NCBI RefSeq assembly: GCF_010233585.1
Contig: NZ_CP045997.1
Coordinates: forward strand, 434,001 to 498,000
Direction: 5' to 3'
Source: Spirosoma endbachense
GTDB taxonomy: Bacteria; Bacteroidota; Bacteroidia; Cytophagales; Spirosomataceae
Length of the DNA stretch: 64,000 nucleotides
Under the pieces are notes generated by a model, which saw nothing but the letters and a program-made list of their open reading frames with translations, was not told where the DNA came from and did not search any database. Both the position numbers and the translations under genes were made by a program. Below, piece by piece: positions 17,713 through 26,786 of the stretch (position 1 is the first letter of the stretch; the number at the start of each line of letters is the position of its first letter).

Positions 17713-19419
17713 ATGAAGGTAACCGTACTCTTCCTGGTCCTGTTGCTGGCCTGTAAATCCCGACAAAAAGCCACCGACGAGCAAACGACAGCTCAGGTTA
17801 TCTGCCGCACTGCACCCACTGACAAAGCCTGGTATAGCTCGGGCCAGAAGGCACCCCTGTTCGATAGCCTGGGTAATCTGCACTTCCCCATTACTACCCG
17901 GAACCAGGAGGTTCAACGGTATTTCAACCAGGGACTCATGCTGGCTGTGGGCTTCAATCATGCCGAAGCTGCCCGCTCGTTTTATGAAGCAACCCGGCTT
18001 GATTCAACCTGTGCCATGGCTTACTGGGGATTCGCCTATGTGCTGGGTCCAAATTATAACGCGGGCATGGAAGCGGATAACTATGAGCGCGCTTATGTGG
18101 CCATTCAGCAGGCAGTTAAATTGTCGGCAACTTGTACAGCTAAGGAAAAAGCGTTGATTGATGCGCTGGCAAAACGATATACGGCCTCGCCCGTCGACGA
18201 CCGCAGGCCGTATGATGAAGCTTATTCGATAGCAATAAAAGAAGTTCACGAACGATTCCCCGAAGACGCGGACATTGCGGCTCTTTACGCAGAATCATTG
18301 ATGGACTTACACCCCTGGGATTTATGGGAGCAGGATGGGCAACCCAAGCCCTGGACGCCCGGAATAATAACGACTCTGGAAACTTTAATGGCGAATAACC
18401 CCGGCCATATAGCCCTTAATCATTATTACATTCATGCTGTAGAAGCGTCTAAAACGCCGGAGCGAGGGCTGAATAGTGCAGCTATGCTCAGAAAGGTAGC
18501 ACCAAGGGCCAGTCATTTGGTACATATGCCCTCACACATATACATCCGCACAGGCGACTACCACGAAGGTTCACGAAGCAATTTGCAGGCCGTGAAAGTG
18601 GATAGCCTTTATTTGATGGGCGTGTATGCACAGGGGGCGTTCCCGTTGAACTACTTTCCCCATAATTATCACTTATTGGTGGCCACGGCTACCATGGAGG
18701 GCAATTACCGGTTAGCGATGGAATCGGCCCGGAAAGTTGCCGAAAATACCAGTAAAAAACTGATGCCTGATCCTGCCTGGAGTACGCTTCAGCATTATTA
18801 CACCATACCGTATCACGTAGCCATCAAGTTTTCACAATGGGACGAATTGCTTCGTATGTGTCGGGACGATACGGTCAAGCTAAAGTATCCGACCGCCATT
18901 CGGCACTATGCCCGTGGCCTGGCTTTAGTTGGTAAACAGCAGCTTCTGAAAGCGAAACTGGAGTTGCAGGAGCTCAACAAGCTGACAGCCGATCCCGATA
19001 TTGCCAATTTAAAGATAGCAGGCATTAATCCGATGAGCTCAATTCTGGAGATCGCCCGTCGGGTGCTGAATGCCGAAATAATGGCACAGGAAGGACAATT
19101 ATCATCCAGTATCCGATTATTAAACGAAGCCGTTGCGTTAGAAGACAGACTAAATTATCAGGAACCACCAGACTGGTTTTTTCCGGTACGCCATACGCTT
19201 GGCGCTGTTTTGTTGAAAGCCAAACGCTTTAGTGAAGCGGAAGCAGTATTAACTCAGGACCTGACCGTGTTTCCGCGCAATGGATGGGCGTTGTCGGGTC
19301 TGCATCAGGCTCAGCTCAGCCAGGGCGCTGTCGAGAAAGCGCAGCAAACACAGACGGTGTTGAATCTGGCCTGGAAATGGGCAGATCAAGACCTGAAAGC
19401 TGGAAAACGGAGTGATTAG
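17713..19419 (+). CDS. TPR-repeat lipoprotein
   Basis: A 568-residue predicted lipoprotein: the signal peptide MKVTVLFLVLLLAC places the lipid Cys at residue 14. The mature protein contains tetratricopeptide-like repeats. One near residues 70-100 reads GFNHAEAARSFYEATRLD, and C-terminal helices near 470-550 include AKRFSEAEAVLTQDL. Its central part (MPSHIYIRTGDYHE) is conserved in large periplasmic TPR proteins of Bacteroidota. TPR proteins mediate protein contacts; no enzymatic role is visible. It is isolated, with 254 nt upstream in which nothing was recognised. Confidence 0.83.
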   Translation: MKVTVLFLVLLLACKSRQKATDEQTTAQVICRTAPTDKAWYSSGQKAPLFDSLGNLHFPITTRNQEVQRYFNQGLMLAVGFNHAEAARSFYEATRLDSTCAMAYWGFAYVLGPNYNAGMEADNYERAYVAIQQAVKLSATCTAKEKALIDALAKRYTASPVDDRRPYDEAYSIAIKEVHERFPEDADIAALYAESLMDLHPWDLWEQDGQPKPWTPGIITTLETLMANNPGHIALNHYYIHAVEASKTPERGLNSAAMLRKVAPRASHLVHMPSHIYIRTGDYHEGSRSNLQAVKVDSLYLMGVYAQGAFPLNYFPHNYHLLVATATMEGNYRLAMESARKVAENTSKKLMPDPAWSTLQHYYTIPYHVAIKFSQWDELLRMCRDDTVKLKYPTAIRHYARGLALVGKQQLLKAKLELQELNKLTADPDIANLKIAGINPMSSILEIARRVLNAEIMAQEGQLSSSIRLLNEAVALEDRLNYQEPPDWFFPVRHTLGAVLLKAKRFSEAEAVLTQDLTVFPRNGWALSGLHQAQLSQGAVEKAQQTQTVLNLAWKWADQDLKAGKRSD

Positions 19420-19558
19420 CCCAGATGCGTTTCTGAATACAAAATCACGTAGTTTGCATTTAGTTTGTACCATTTCTATTTTGATGAGCAGAAATGCCAA
19501 TCCTGGAAGTCTAAAATAGGCCCATCAGTTTTCTAAACGGCACTCTTTATTGCAACGA

Positions 19559-20260
19559 ATGATCGATCAGTATAAAAAGCAACATGCCTATCTACTAGCA
19601 TTGGATTCCATTATTTTCGGTTTCGATGGAGAAAGTTTGAAGATATTACTGGTCAAACGGGGAGTAGAAGAAACCACCTGGTCGTTGATGGGCGGCTGGC
19701 TGCAACCCGACGAGAGTTTAGGACAGGCAGCCGCCCGAATACTGCTGGAACTCACGGGCTTAAACAATGTCTATCTGGAGCAGCTTAGTGTCTTTGGTGA
19801 TCCTGATCGCGATCCAATTGCCCGCACGATTTCGGTAGCCTATTTTGCCCTAGTGAAAGTAGCGGATTATGCATCTAAAATTTCGGAGACCTATCAGGCC
19901 CGCTGGTTTTCACTTTACGACTTACCAACCCTGCTTTTCGACCATGCCGATATGGTGGATTTAGCCATTAAGCGACTGCGCTATAAAGCATCTCAGCATC
20001 CAATTGGCTTTGAACTCTTACCCGAGAAATTTACCATTCCTCAACTTAAGAAGCTGTACGATGCCATTTACAATACAGAATTCGATAAAAGGAACTTTAG
20101 TCGGAAAATCCTCTCGACAAATCTGCTCATTAAATTAGATGAGAAGCAAAAAGGGTTCTCCCGGAAAGGAGCTTATTTCTACCAGGTTGATACGCAGAAA
20201 TACCAACAATCGACCCATTCCTTTTTAAACTTTATTCCCAATCCAGACGCTGTGCTGTAA
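19559..20260 (+). CDS. NUDIX-winged-helix transcriptional regulator (NrtR/AraR-like)
   Basis: A 233-residue protein starting at ATG 19559. The N-terminal NUDIX fold (about 10-145) is followed by a C-terminal winged-helix region (about 150-225), the architecture of NrtR-type regulators and of the Bacteroides arabinose regulator. The NUDIX box (about 45-67) keeps GG, an E and the final E, but the core RExxEE is reduced to RILLEL. Hydrolase activity is therefore probably lost, as expected for a sensor. Such regulators control NAD or sugar metabolism genes. No such operon is adjacent here, so the target and ligand are unknown. Confidence 0.85.
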   Translation: MIDQYKKQHAYLLALDSIIFGFDGESLKILLVKRGVEETTWSLMGGWLQPDESLGQAAARILLELTGLNNVYLEQLSVFGDPDRDPIARTISVAYFALVKVADYASKISETYQARWFSLYDLPTLLFDHADMVDLAIKRLRYKASQHPIGFELLPEKFTIPQLKKLYDAIYNTEFDKRNFSRKILSTNLLIKLDEKQKGFSRKGAYFYQVDTQKYQQSTHSFLNFIPNPDAVL

Positions 20261-20624
20261 GCGTATAGTTGCTGATATGTGAACAATTGGAATAATTGAC
20301 GGAAACTGCTACTGATTTACCCGAGGAAGATGCTCCATTTGCCAACGTATGTCAGATCCGTTTGAGCCTGGCTGAAAAACATTCGATGGGTATAAACTAA
20401 TTGGTAAGTACTTGTTATAGAGTCTGTACACGGTAGCCGTGTATAGCCCTTTTCTGGGTCTAAAAGCCTAAAAAAGTGTGGATAGAAGTGAACGCCCGAT
20501 TTCTCTGAGATCGGGCGTTTTTTTGATAGAATACTTCTGATTTGATTCACAGAGTAGGCACTGTTTACCGCATTGATACAGTAAAGAGAGTGCATTTGGC
20601 TGTTTTATGGGAAAGCCTCAACTT
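20261..20624 (+). other. Intergenic region with structured, possibly transcribed sequence
   Basis: There is no credible protein gene. A TACACGG/CCGTGTA hairpin (about 20436-20452) is followed by an intrinsic terminator (20491-20524) 230 nt after the NUDIX gene. It could be a long 3' UTR or a small RNA. Confidence 0.4.
20491..20524 (+). terminator. Intrinsic terminator
   Basis: A 10-bp perfect GC-rich stem AACGCCCGAT/ATCGGGCGTT (20491-20500 with 20510-20519) is followed by a run of seven T residues. It is one of the clearest rho-independent terminators in the window. Confidence 0.85.
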
Positions 20625-21023
20625 ATGAAAACACGCCTGTTCTTCCTAAAGCTAATGATGGTTAGCGCTATTGCCTTTTGCCAGAGTCCGGCGACCACAA
20701 GGCTGTATTTTGTAGCTATGCCTGCCAATTCATTCCATACGACACTGAATCCGGATAAGCCCATCAAGATTGGTCGCTGCACACTACTGGAAACAAACGC
20801 GGATAGTTTAGGAATTGTCGTAACCAATAAGAAAACCGCCTATTTACATTTCGAGCGAGGACGCACCTATTACTTTCGGGTGTATGGGGGCCATTCGGTT
20901 CAGAGCATGACATCGCTGGTTTCGGAGACGGAGTTCTGGCTCGATGTAGGCTTTAATGGTGCATCGACCTACCGTCATTATTTTCTGGATAAAGAGAAAG
21001 GGTTAACATTACTGGAAGACTAG
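20625..21023 (+). CDS. Secreted protein of unknown function
   Basis: The ATG at 20625 predicts 132 residues with a Sec signal peptide (MKTRLFFLKLMMVSAIAFC, cleavage probably near residue 20). An ATG 18 nt upstream would add six residues. The mature part is small and beta-rich, with aromatic residues spaced through HFERGRTYYFRVYGG. No family is recognised. It lies 100 nt after a terminator and is probably a single gene. Confidence 0.6.
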   Translation: MKTRLFFLKLMMVSAIAFCQSPATTRLYFVAMPANSFHTTLNPDKPIKIGRCTLLETNADSLGIVVTNKKTAYLHFERGRTYYFRVYGGHSVQSMTSLVSETEFWLDVGFNGASTYRHYFLDKEKGLTLLED

Positions 21024-21209
21024 AGCTCGGCCAAGGTAAATCTATCAGGTTTTTGAAACCGCCCCGGCGGCTCGGCTGATAGATTTGTTATCAAGCTACC
21101 TGCAACCGATCGATCAATTTGCTCGGTCAATTGCTTACAATCTTCTAAATTGCTTATAGTCAATGGTATATTGTAGTTTATTGACCTTGGTGGTAAATCC
21201 AAACTCAGT

Positions 21210-21764
21210 ATGAACGAAGTTCAGGTGACTCGCAGTTTTCTAAAGAATCCCTTGAGCAGTCTGATTATTCTGCTTGCAATAGTGGTGCTCATCGAGTTCC
21301 TGTCCTGGAACATCGCCTATGAGGCAAAACTAAACCTAGTCAATCGTGAGGGTGGACTATCGGCCTATATAACCGTCCTGGTGCGAAGCCTGATTATTCC
21401 TGAGATCACTACCGCGCTAATTATCGCGGCCTTGCTGAATCTGTTTCACCGCCTGTTTAAGATTACCCATGTAAAATTAAACTGGACATCCCTTGTCCGT
21501 TATGAACTCAGTTTTCTGCCTGTTTTGCTTCTTGCTTATCTCATTTTTAGTCCAATTACTCAAACCGTTCGGTTTCTTCTGGAGGCTTATCCCGACTACA
21601 CGTTAACCACTTACTGGACAGGTTATATTCAGAATTCCTTCTGGTTAGCCATCTACTTGCGGTATCTCCTGCCGGTGTGTATCATTGGTTATCTCCTGCT
21701 AAACATTTCGCTGCTTATCGATTTACAAAAGTCAGGTCGAGCCTCTGCAATGGCTTCTTTGTAA
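21210..21764 (+). CDS. Four-helix integral membrane protein of unknown function
   Basis: A 184-residue protein with four strong membrane helices (about 16-35, 52-75, 96-118 and 145-168). The layout resembles the N-terminal membrane sensor of LytTR-type membrane-bound regulators common in this order. However, the gene stops shortly after the fourth helix and no LytTR DNA-binding domain follows in any frame. It could be a genuine short membrane protein or a truncated sensor. No motif gives a function. Confidence 0.6.
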   Translation: MNEVQVTRSFLKNPLSSLIILLAIVVLIEFLSWNIAYEAKLNLVNREGGLSAYITVLVRSLIIPEITTALIIAALLNLFHRLFKITHVKLNWTSLVRYELSFLPVLLLAYLIFSPITQTVRFLLEAYPDYTLTTYWTGYIQNSFWLAIYLRYLLPVCIIGYLLLNISLLIDLQKSGRASAMASL

Positions 21765-21950
21765 TGAACGATTTTTCAAAAACGATCAGGTTGTATGTCG
21801 AGACGCTTTTGACCTTTATAGCTAACTAAATGCGAGGGAACGGGACGTTAAATCTACTTGGTCTCATAGATCCTCTTTTGGTCGTATGCTAAATCAGCTA
21901 TACCATTCTACTCAATAGCGCAAACATACTGCTGCAAAGAAAACAGCAGT

Positions 21951-22077
21951 ACTTTCGGTTAGAGTCAGAGCCGTACAACCCCAGCCGTGGACGGTGATTA
22001 TCAGGAGCAGCATCACTAACCACTGTTCCTCCGTTGCGACCGTCCGCGGCTGCGATGGCACGACTCGAAGCGAAAGT
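21951..22077. repeat. Long imperfect foldback element
   Basis: Arms of about 40 nt (21951-21994 and 22040-22077) are complementary with a few gaps: ACTTTCG pairs with CGAAAGT at the ends and CCGTGGACGG with CCGTCCGCGG near the loop. The spacer holds a smaller hairpin (GGTGAT/ATCAC). The right arm recurs in opposite orientation at 63274-63295, so this is a dispersed repeat. It lies in a 470-nt gap without a gene. Confidence 0.7.
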
Positions 22078-22234
22078 CCTAATCCAGACTAAGTAGTAGC
22101 TGAAAACTACCCGCATTTATTGATTGTGTAACCTTCTACACTGGGCGAAAGGATGAATCAAATGTGTCTGGCCCAAACCTAAATTTTAGCCTTACAAACA
22201 AGCCTTTAATTGACTAATCTCGTTTTATAGCTAA

Positions 22235-22798
22235 ATGAACGCAGTTAATCCCGTTAGTCCTATGGTTCTTTTCATAACTACAATTGATGGGCACTGTCGA
22301 ACCCGTGAGTTTTCCTGCCAGTTTCATGAACTTGAACAGGCCTTTGACTTTCTAAATCAGATTGTTGTCCGGGGAGATACTTTACTACAAGCCTGTACGG
22401 AAGAGGATGGTCAGCTAACTCAACTCCCGCTCGACGCGTTTGATGGAATTCCTTTTCTGCGTGCCATTGAAAACTTAAAACAGGAATGGCTTTCGGTTCT
22501 GGATCATGCTCCGGAGTCTGGATTACCAGTTTATGGTATCCTTCAGGAGTTGATCGAATGGCTTAAGAAACAGATCGATCATTACGAAAAACAAATGGCA
22601 ATAATTGAGAGCACCATCAGGCACTTTAAGCAACTGCGTTGTCGGGCTGAAAGCTGTAAGCCACATGATTTAAATTTTTCACCGGTCAGCGATCACTTTG
22701 TCTCTCTGTTGAACAACTATGAGGAGCAGCTCAGAAAGGTTTCCTTAAGCCATCAACAAGCCCTAAACCGACTTCGCGAGTTAACGATCAAAAACTAA
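22235..22798 (+). CDS. Protein of unknown function with C-terminal coiled coil
   Basis: A 187-residue cytoplasmic protein without signal peptide or membrane helix. The first half is mixed alpha/beta (FITTIDGHCRTREFSCQF, then FDFLNQIVVRGDTLL). The second half (about 100-187) is strongly helical with charged repeats such as LIEWLKKQIDHYEKQ. No known domain is recognised. Its 3' end overlaps the 3' end of the converging receiver gene by 11 nt. Confidence 0.6.
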   Translation: MNAVNPVSPMVLFITTIDGHCRTREFSCQFHELEQAFDFLNQIVVRGDTLLQACTEEDGQLTQLPLDAFDGIPFLRAIENLKQEWLSVLDHAPESGLPVYGILQELIEWLKKQIDHYEKQMAIIESTIRHFKQLRCRAESCKPHDLNFSPVSDHFVSLLNNYEEQLRKVSLSHQQALNRLRELTIKN

Positions 22799-23270
22799 AC
22801 CCAGAACGTGGAAGCGTAGCCGTTTCCCACCAGTAACTCCGAAGCTTGCGGAAGAAAAATAGCCACTCTTCGGCATTCATCGGTTTGATCAGATAGGAGG
22901 ATGCGCCCAACTGGTAGGCTTTAAGAATGTCGTCGTTATCCTCTGAAGAACTAAAGATAACGATCGGAACATGGCTTAGCGGGGCAGGCATTTGTTTGAT
23001 TTGTTCGAGTAGCTGCCAGCCATCCGAATTGCGGGGAAGGTACAGATCCAGTAAAATCAATTTCGGTTGTTCCCATTCCTGATATTGCCACTGATCCAGC
23101 CGATCCAGTGCCTGCTGTGGCGTACTAACCCGTACGACGGTTACTTCAATTAGGCACTGACGAATAGCGGACTGGATAAGTAGCCAATGATCATCATTAT
23201 CTTCAACGATCAATAACTTAGCCTGATTGAAGTTGGATTTTCGAGCTAATTGATCAGCAGTCAGTTTCAT
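22788..23270 (-). CDS. Stand-alone response regulator receiver protein
   Basis: A 160-residue CheY-like receiver without an output domain, closest in style to the Rcp1-type regulators of phytochrome and hybrid kinases. The acidic pair is E23/D24, the phospho-acceptor D75 in LLDLYLP, the switch Ser near 107-108, and the conserved Lys K129 in YLIKP. A 17-residue N-terminal extension precedes the fold. No kinase is adjacent, so the partner is unknown. It ends tail-to-tail with the preceding coiled-coil gene. Confidence 0.9.
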   Translation of the reverse strand: MKLTADQLARKSNFNQAKLLIVEDNDDHWLLIQSAIRQCLIEVTVVRVSTPQQALDRLDQWQYQEWEQPKLILLDLYLPRNSDGWQLLEQIKQMPAPLSHVPIVIFSSSEDNDDILKAYQLGASSYLIKPMNAEEWLFFFRKLRSYWWETATLPRSGFSF

Positions 23271-23850
23271 GGGTCGATAGCGTGTTAATGTCTCTTATTA
23301 ACAATCTATTTGTCTATAGGTTATAAAATTTAACCTGACTGATTAGCCATCGTAGCGATATTGATTACTAGCTGACAACTCGAAGCAAAAAGACGCCAAA
23401 TGCCTGGCTATACCTGAACCCCGGCGTTTTTTAATCACAGCCATTAGCTACCTAATCCTTTTGGAAAATTCTGCCTTAGGCCAGAAATAACCCTGTCACT
23501 CGACCAGCGAGTTAATGAAGCCGATCGGGGCACCACCAAACACACGCAGTTTATCGCTCATGCCTGCTTAGTCGGCCAGGTTTGTTTGGCTCTGAGCTAG
23601 AATCGGATAGTAGAACCCAGCCTGAACATGCAAGCTTGCGGAAGTGGGTTAATCATAAAGTCACTTTCTGATTAAACGGCACCAATGTAGAAAAGAATCT
23701 ACCTGAGCTAACGTGATTCCAGTCTGTAGCCCCCTAAATCATTATTGATCAATGGATTAAATAGTTAATCAATTGTAAAATTAGAAAACAAAATGTCTAC
23801 TAAAATAGTATATTATAAACTATACTCTTTTTCTAAAGATAGCCTAAGGT
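23271..23850. other. 580-nt intergenic region, no gene recognised
   Basis: One terminator-like hairpin is seen (AAAGACGCC at 23389-23397 with GGCGTTTTT at 23423-23431, 25-nt loop). A 21-codon leftward frame (23496-23561, beginning MSDKLRVFGG) looks coding-like but is too short to call. Otherwise nothing was recognised. Confidence 0.4.
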
Positions 23851-24540
23851 ATGAAGCCATTATCGCTTTTTTGGGTCCTGATATTGCTGCCCTGCCTAAG
23901 CAGGGGTCAGTACAACGGAAGTACATCATACAATCCAGGTATCGCCCTCATTGCCCAGGCAGGCACAGCTGGATTTGGGCTTGAGATTGATAAATCGCTT
24001 TCTCAACAGCTAGCACTACGAATCGGGGCTAACAAATTCACGTATAAAGGAACGTTAACTTCGGAGAATGAATCGGATGAGCTCCAGCTTGGGTTTAATT
24101 ACACCATCAACCTGCTATCCTTCAATGCGTTACTCGATTTTTATCCGTTTAAACAAACGGGATTTCGACTTACGGCAGGTGCTTTTTACAACTTAAATCA
24201 GGTCACCTTTCTGGGTAAGCCTACGAAAGACGTTCGGTTTAACGATGTCGTTTTCACGATTGATCAGATTGGCATTGTTGAAGGGAAGGCAGATTTCCCG
24301 CGTATAGCCCCTTACGCGGGAATTGGCTGGGGGCATCCGTTTATGCGCAGCAGGATAAAGCTCATGGCCGATGTCGGTTTCTTTTACCAGCAATCCCCTG
24401 GCATCACACTCGTCACAACGGGTATGCTGACACCTTCCAGCGATCAGGGACCGGTGATCGAAAATAACCTTAAACCGCTGAAATACTATCCGTTAATCAG
24501 CATTGGCCTTTCTTACACGATTCGATTCACTCGCAATTAG
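23851..24540 (+). CDS. Outer-membrane beta-barrel-like secreted protein
   Basis: A 229-residue protein with a Sec signal peptide (MKPLSLFWVLILLPCLSRG). The mature chain has alternating hydrophobic/polar strands with aromatic girdles (LALRIGANKFTYKG, LLSFNALLDFYPF, FRLTAGAFYNL, LMADVGFFYQQ) and ends in a strand LSYTIRFTRN. This fits an 8-strand outer-membrane barrel. It is 50 nt from the following lipoprotein gene and is likely co-transcribed. The function is unknown; the barrel call rests on strand periodicity. Confidence 0.68.
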   Translation: MKPLSLFWVLILLPCLSRGQYNGSTSYNPGIALIAQAGTAGFGLEIDKSLSQQLALRIGANKFTYKGTLTSENESDELQLGFNYTINLLSFNALLDFYPFKQTGFRLTAGAFYNLNQVTFLGKPTKDVRFNDVVFTIDQIGIVEGKADFPRIAPYAGIGWGHPFMRSRIKLMADVGFFYQQSPGITLVTTGMLTPSSDQGPVIENNLKPLKYYPLISIGLSYTIRFTRN

Positions 24541-24590
24541 CTAGCTATACCGCCATGAACATGAACAACCAAATCGGCTGGTTAAATCGT

Positions 24591-26156
24591 ATGAACAAGT
24601 CGATCCTGTCAAGTCTCCTAATCATATTGATCGTGGGGTGCCAGGATCTGAAAGACATTCAACAGCTTGATCCGCTGAAAGGCGTTGTATTCAAGATCAA
24701 TTATGAACCTTCACCCACCACCATTCAGGGATTGGTGGTTGACGCTAAAACCGGCACTCCGCTCAATGTGCCCGTTCAGTTTACTATTTTCGGGCCCGAT
24801 GCAAGTCGGGTTGTTAGTTATGAGGGTGAAGCGGTATCATCTTTTCAAAGCCCTAAAGCAGATTTATTCCTGGGCTTAACCGGCAATGTTCCGTCGTCCA
24901 CCAAACCGGCCGAATTAAGGATTGTCGTCAGTGCAACCGGTTATATCCATTCAAGCATTTATTTATTCATCGACAAAGCCAAACCAGAACCCTTTTCAAT
25001 CCGGCTTGTAAAAAAAACCGATCCGCCAGCCGGTGTTGTTCTTAATCAGGAGGGTATTGAAACCGCAACGACGGGTATGACAAAGCAGGCGAGAACAATA
25101 ACGACGCCATCGAACGCATCGATGACGACCAGTGCAACCGTAACTATACCCGCCAACACACTCCTGACAGATGCTAAAGGGCAACCTGTTGTCGGGAATC
25201 TATCTGCACAACTAGTTGCCTATTCGAGTCAAACAGAACCTTCGTTACGCGCTTTTCCGGGAGGATTTACCACACGAGTAACCCGCGACGACCGGGGTAA
25301 TACGAATGTTAAAGGGACATTTTCGCCCATTGGATACGTGTCTATTGAACTTACTACGGCAAGCGGTCAGCGAGTAACTACGCTTGGCCAGCCAATTATG
25401 GCCACGCTGGAAATCGCTGGTCAACTTAAGAATCCACTGACTGGCCAGCCGTTAAAACCGGGGGACCAGCTTCCTGTATTTAGCTATAACGAGACTACAG
25501 GCGAATGGACCTACGAGCAAAATGTACCACTCACACAGGCAGGCACTGGTTTAGTGGTCTCGATTCCGGTTAGGCATTTGTCGGGCTATCACCTGGCCTT
25601 TTGGACACCATCGGGTGATTGCGTTAATGGAGGCCAATGGACCCTATCGGGAAAACCGGAAGGGAAGCCCATAAAATGGGTACTTTACAATGCCAACCAG
25701 CAATACGTGAGCGACGGTTTATCATCGGAGAATACCATTACCATTCCCAGACTATCATCAGGGGCTGCTCGCCTGGACTTGTTTTCGCCCGACGGTAAGC
25801 TTGTTGGTAGTTCGACGGTTAGTGATGCCTGCGGAAGTCACACGGCCTCTGTTACCTATCCACAAAATCTAATTGATCTGGACATTTCGGTTACCGCTTA
25901 TTGCGAAAATAGAACAGATATAGTCGTTTCTCCCAGCGCCTGGGTACGGTACCGGAAAGTTGGAACCACCAATTGGCAACAATCATTTTTGACGGCAGGC
26001 CAGGGGAAGCTGGTTGGTCTTGAGCCCAATACAGAGTATGAAGCCGGAGTTGATTACAATGGTTTCAACTCCGTTCGTATCAATTCCGGACAAACATCAG
26101 GGAATCAGACCATCCGTATCAAGCTTCCAGATACGATCAGTATCTGTCAACAGTAG
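24591..26156 (+). CDS. Large surface lipoprotein with carboxypeptidase-regulatory-like domain
   Basis: ATG at 24591 gives 521 residues with a lipoprotein signal peptide and lipobox LIVGC (lipid Cys17). ATG codons at 24555 and 24561 would bury the signal sequence. After the signal, residues about 40-130 look like an Ig-like carboxypeptidase-regulatory domain (TIQGLVVDAKTGTPLNVPVQF). Later parts are beta-rich (TVTIPANTLL, then repeated strands to the C-terminus), with paired Cys residues in the C-terminal half. It is probably an outer-membrane-associated binding protein. It follows the beta-barrel gene closely. Confidence 0.72.
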   Translation: MNKSILSSLLIILIVGCQDLKDIQQLDPLKGVVFKINYEPSPTTIQGLVVDAKTGTPLNVPVQFTIFGPDASRVVSYEGEAVSSFQSPKADLFLGLTGNVPSSTKPAELRIVVSATGYIHSSIYLFIDKAKPEPFSIRLVKKTDPPAGVVLNQEGIETATTGMTKQARTITTPSNASMTTSATVTIPANTLLTDAKGQPVVGNLSAQLVAYSSQTEPSLRAFPGGFTTRVTRDDRGNTNVKGTFSPIGYVSIELTTASGQRVTTLGQPIMATLEIAGQLKNPLTGQPLKPGDQLPVFSYNETTGEWTYEQNVPLTQAGTGLVVSIPVRHLSGYHLAFWTPSGDCVNGGQWTLSGKPEGKPIKWVLYNANQQYVSDGLSSENTITIPRLSSGAARLDLFSPDGKLVGSSTVSDACGSHTASVTYPQNLIDLDISVTAYCENRTDIVVSPSAWVRYRKVGTTNWQQSFLTAGQGKLVGLEPNTEYEAGVDYNGFNSVRINSGQTSGNQTIRIKLPDTISICQQ

Positions 26157-26187
26157 CGACTAGAATGTACCTGGAGTCTGGTTTAGG

Positions 26188-26466
26188 CTATTTTTTAGCC
26201 TTCGTTTGAATCTCATCAAAGTCGGCTTTGATCCAGCGGGGTTGTCCAAGGTAACTTGGTAATATAACAAACTGGCCAGTCCTGGTGTCGAGAATAATGG
26301 ATTCCCGTTCACTTGATACGGCCTGGAAACGACGCGTATCGGTCTGGCCAGGTTCTGGTTGATTCGTTCCTTTAGCGGTAAAATTCGCCAGAATCAGAAC
26401 GCCTATTATGGTAAGGGCACCCAGAAAAAAGGAGCGCAGGTCGAGTGAAAAATGAATTGTTTTCAT
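26188..26466 (-). CDS. Small single-TM protein of unknown function
   Basis: Starting at ATG 26466 gives 92 residues: a basic N-terminus, one membrane helix (about 13-31, FFLGALTIIGVLILANFTA), then a short polar domain with strands SIILDTRTGQFVIL and a Lys-rich end. It may be an anchored periplasmic protein. It lies convergent to the lipoprotein gene. No family is recognised. Confidence 0.6.
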   Translation of the reverse strand: MKTIHFSLDLRSFFLGALTIIGVLILANFTAKGTNQPEPGQTDTRRFQAVSSERESIILDTRTGQFVILPSYLGQPRWIKADFDEIQTKAKK

Positions 26467-26612
26467 TAGCTGAGTCGATTTAAAAGTAATGGTTGTGTAT
26501 CCCAGACTAGTAAAACACATAAACCTTCATTCTCTACTAGCTTATTCAGGCTAGTATGTGGCATTGGGGTGGTTCAGATGAAGCTGTTGAACCCTTAGTT
26601 GATATTTCTATT

Positions 26613-26664
26613 GTAAAGTGTCCGGCTCAGGTTAATAACGGGCACTTTACAGATCAGGACACTA
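26613..26664. repeat. Two overlapping alternative hairpins
   Basis: GTAAAGTGTCCG (26613-26624) can pair with CGGGCACTTTAC (26639-26650, one G-U). Its inner part AGTGTCC can instead pair with GGACACT (about 26658-26664). It lies in a 320-nt gap downstream of the leftward gene ending at 26787. Another short hairpin (26535-26556) is nearby. Confidence 0.45.
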
Positions 26665-26786
26665 GCATAGAGCAATAACCCATGTGATTAGCTTAGGCAG
26701 TTCAATTTATACTATTTAAGGCAAGCAACAGGTTTGTCGTTCTGTCGATGTTTACTTGATTTCCGATTTCAAGCCTGGAGAACTGG

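Noticed and set aside
20317..20595. Leftward 92-codon frame
   Set aside because: It runs through the strong terminator hairpin and has no recognisable protein features.
23496..23561. Leftward 21-codon frame beginning MSDKLRVFGG
   Set aside because: It looks coding-like but is too short, with no upstream or downstream continuation, to call a gene or pseudogene.
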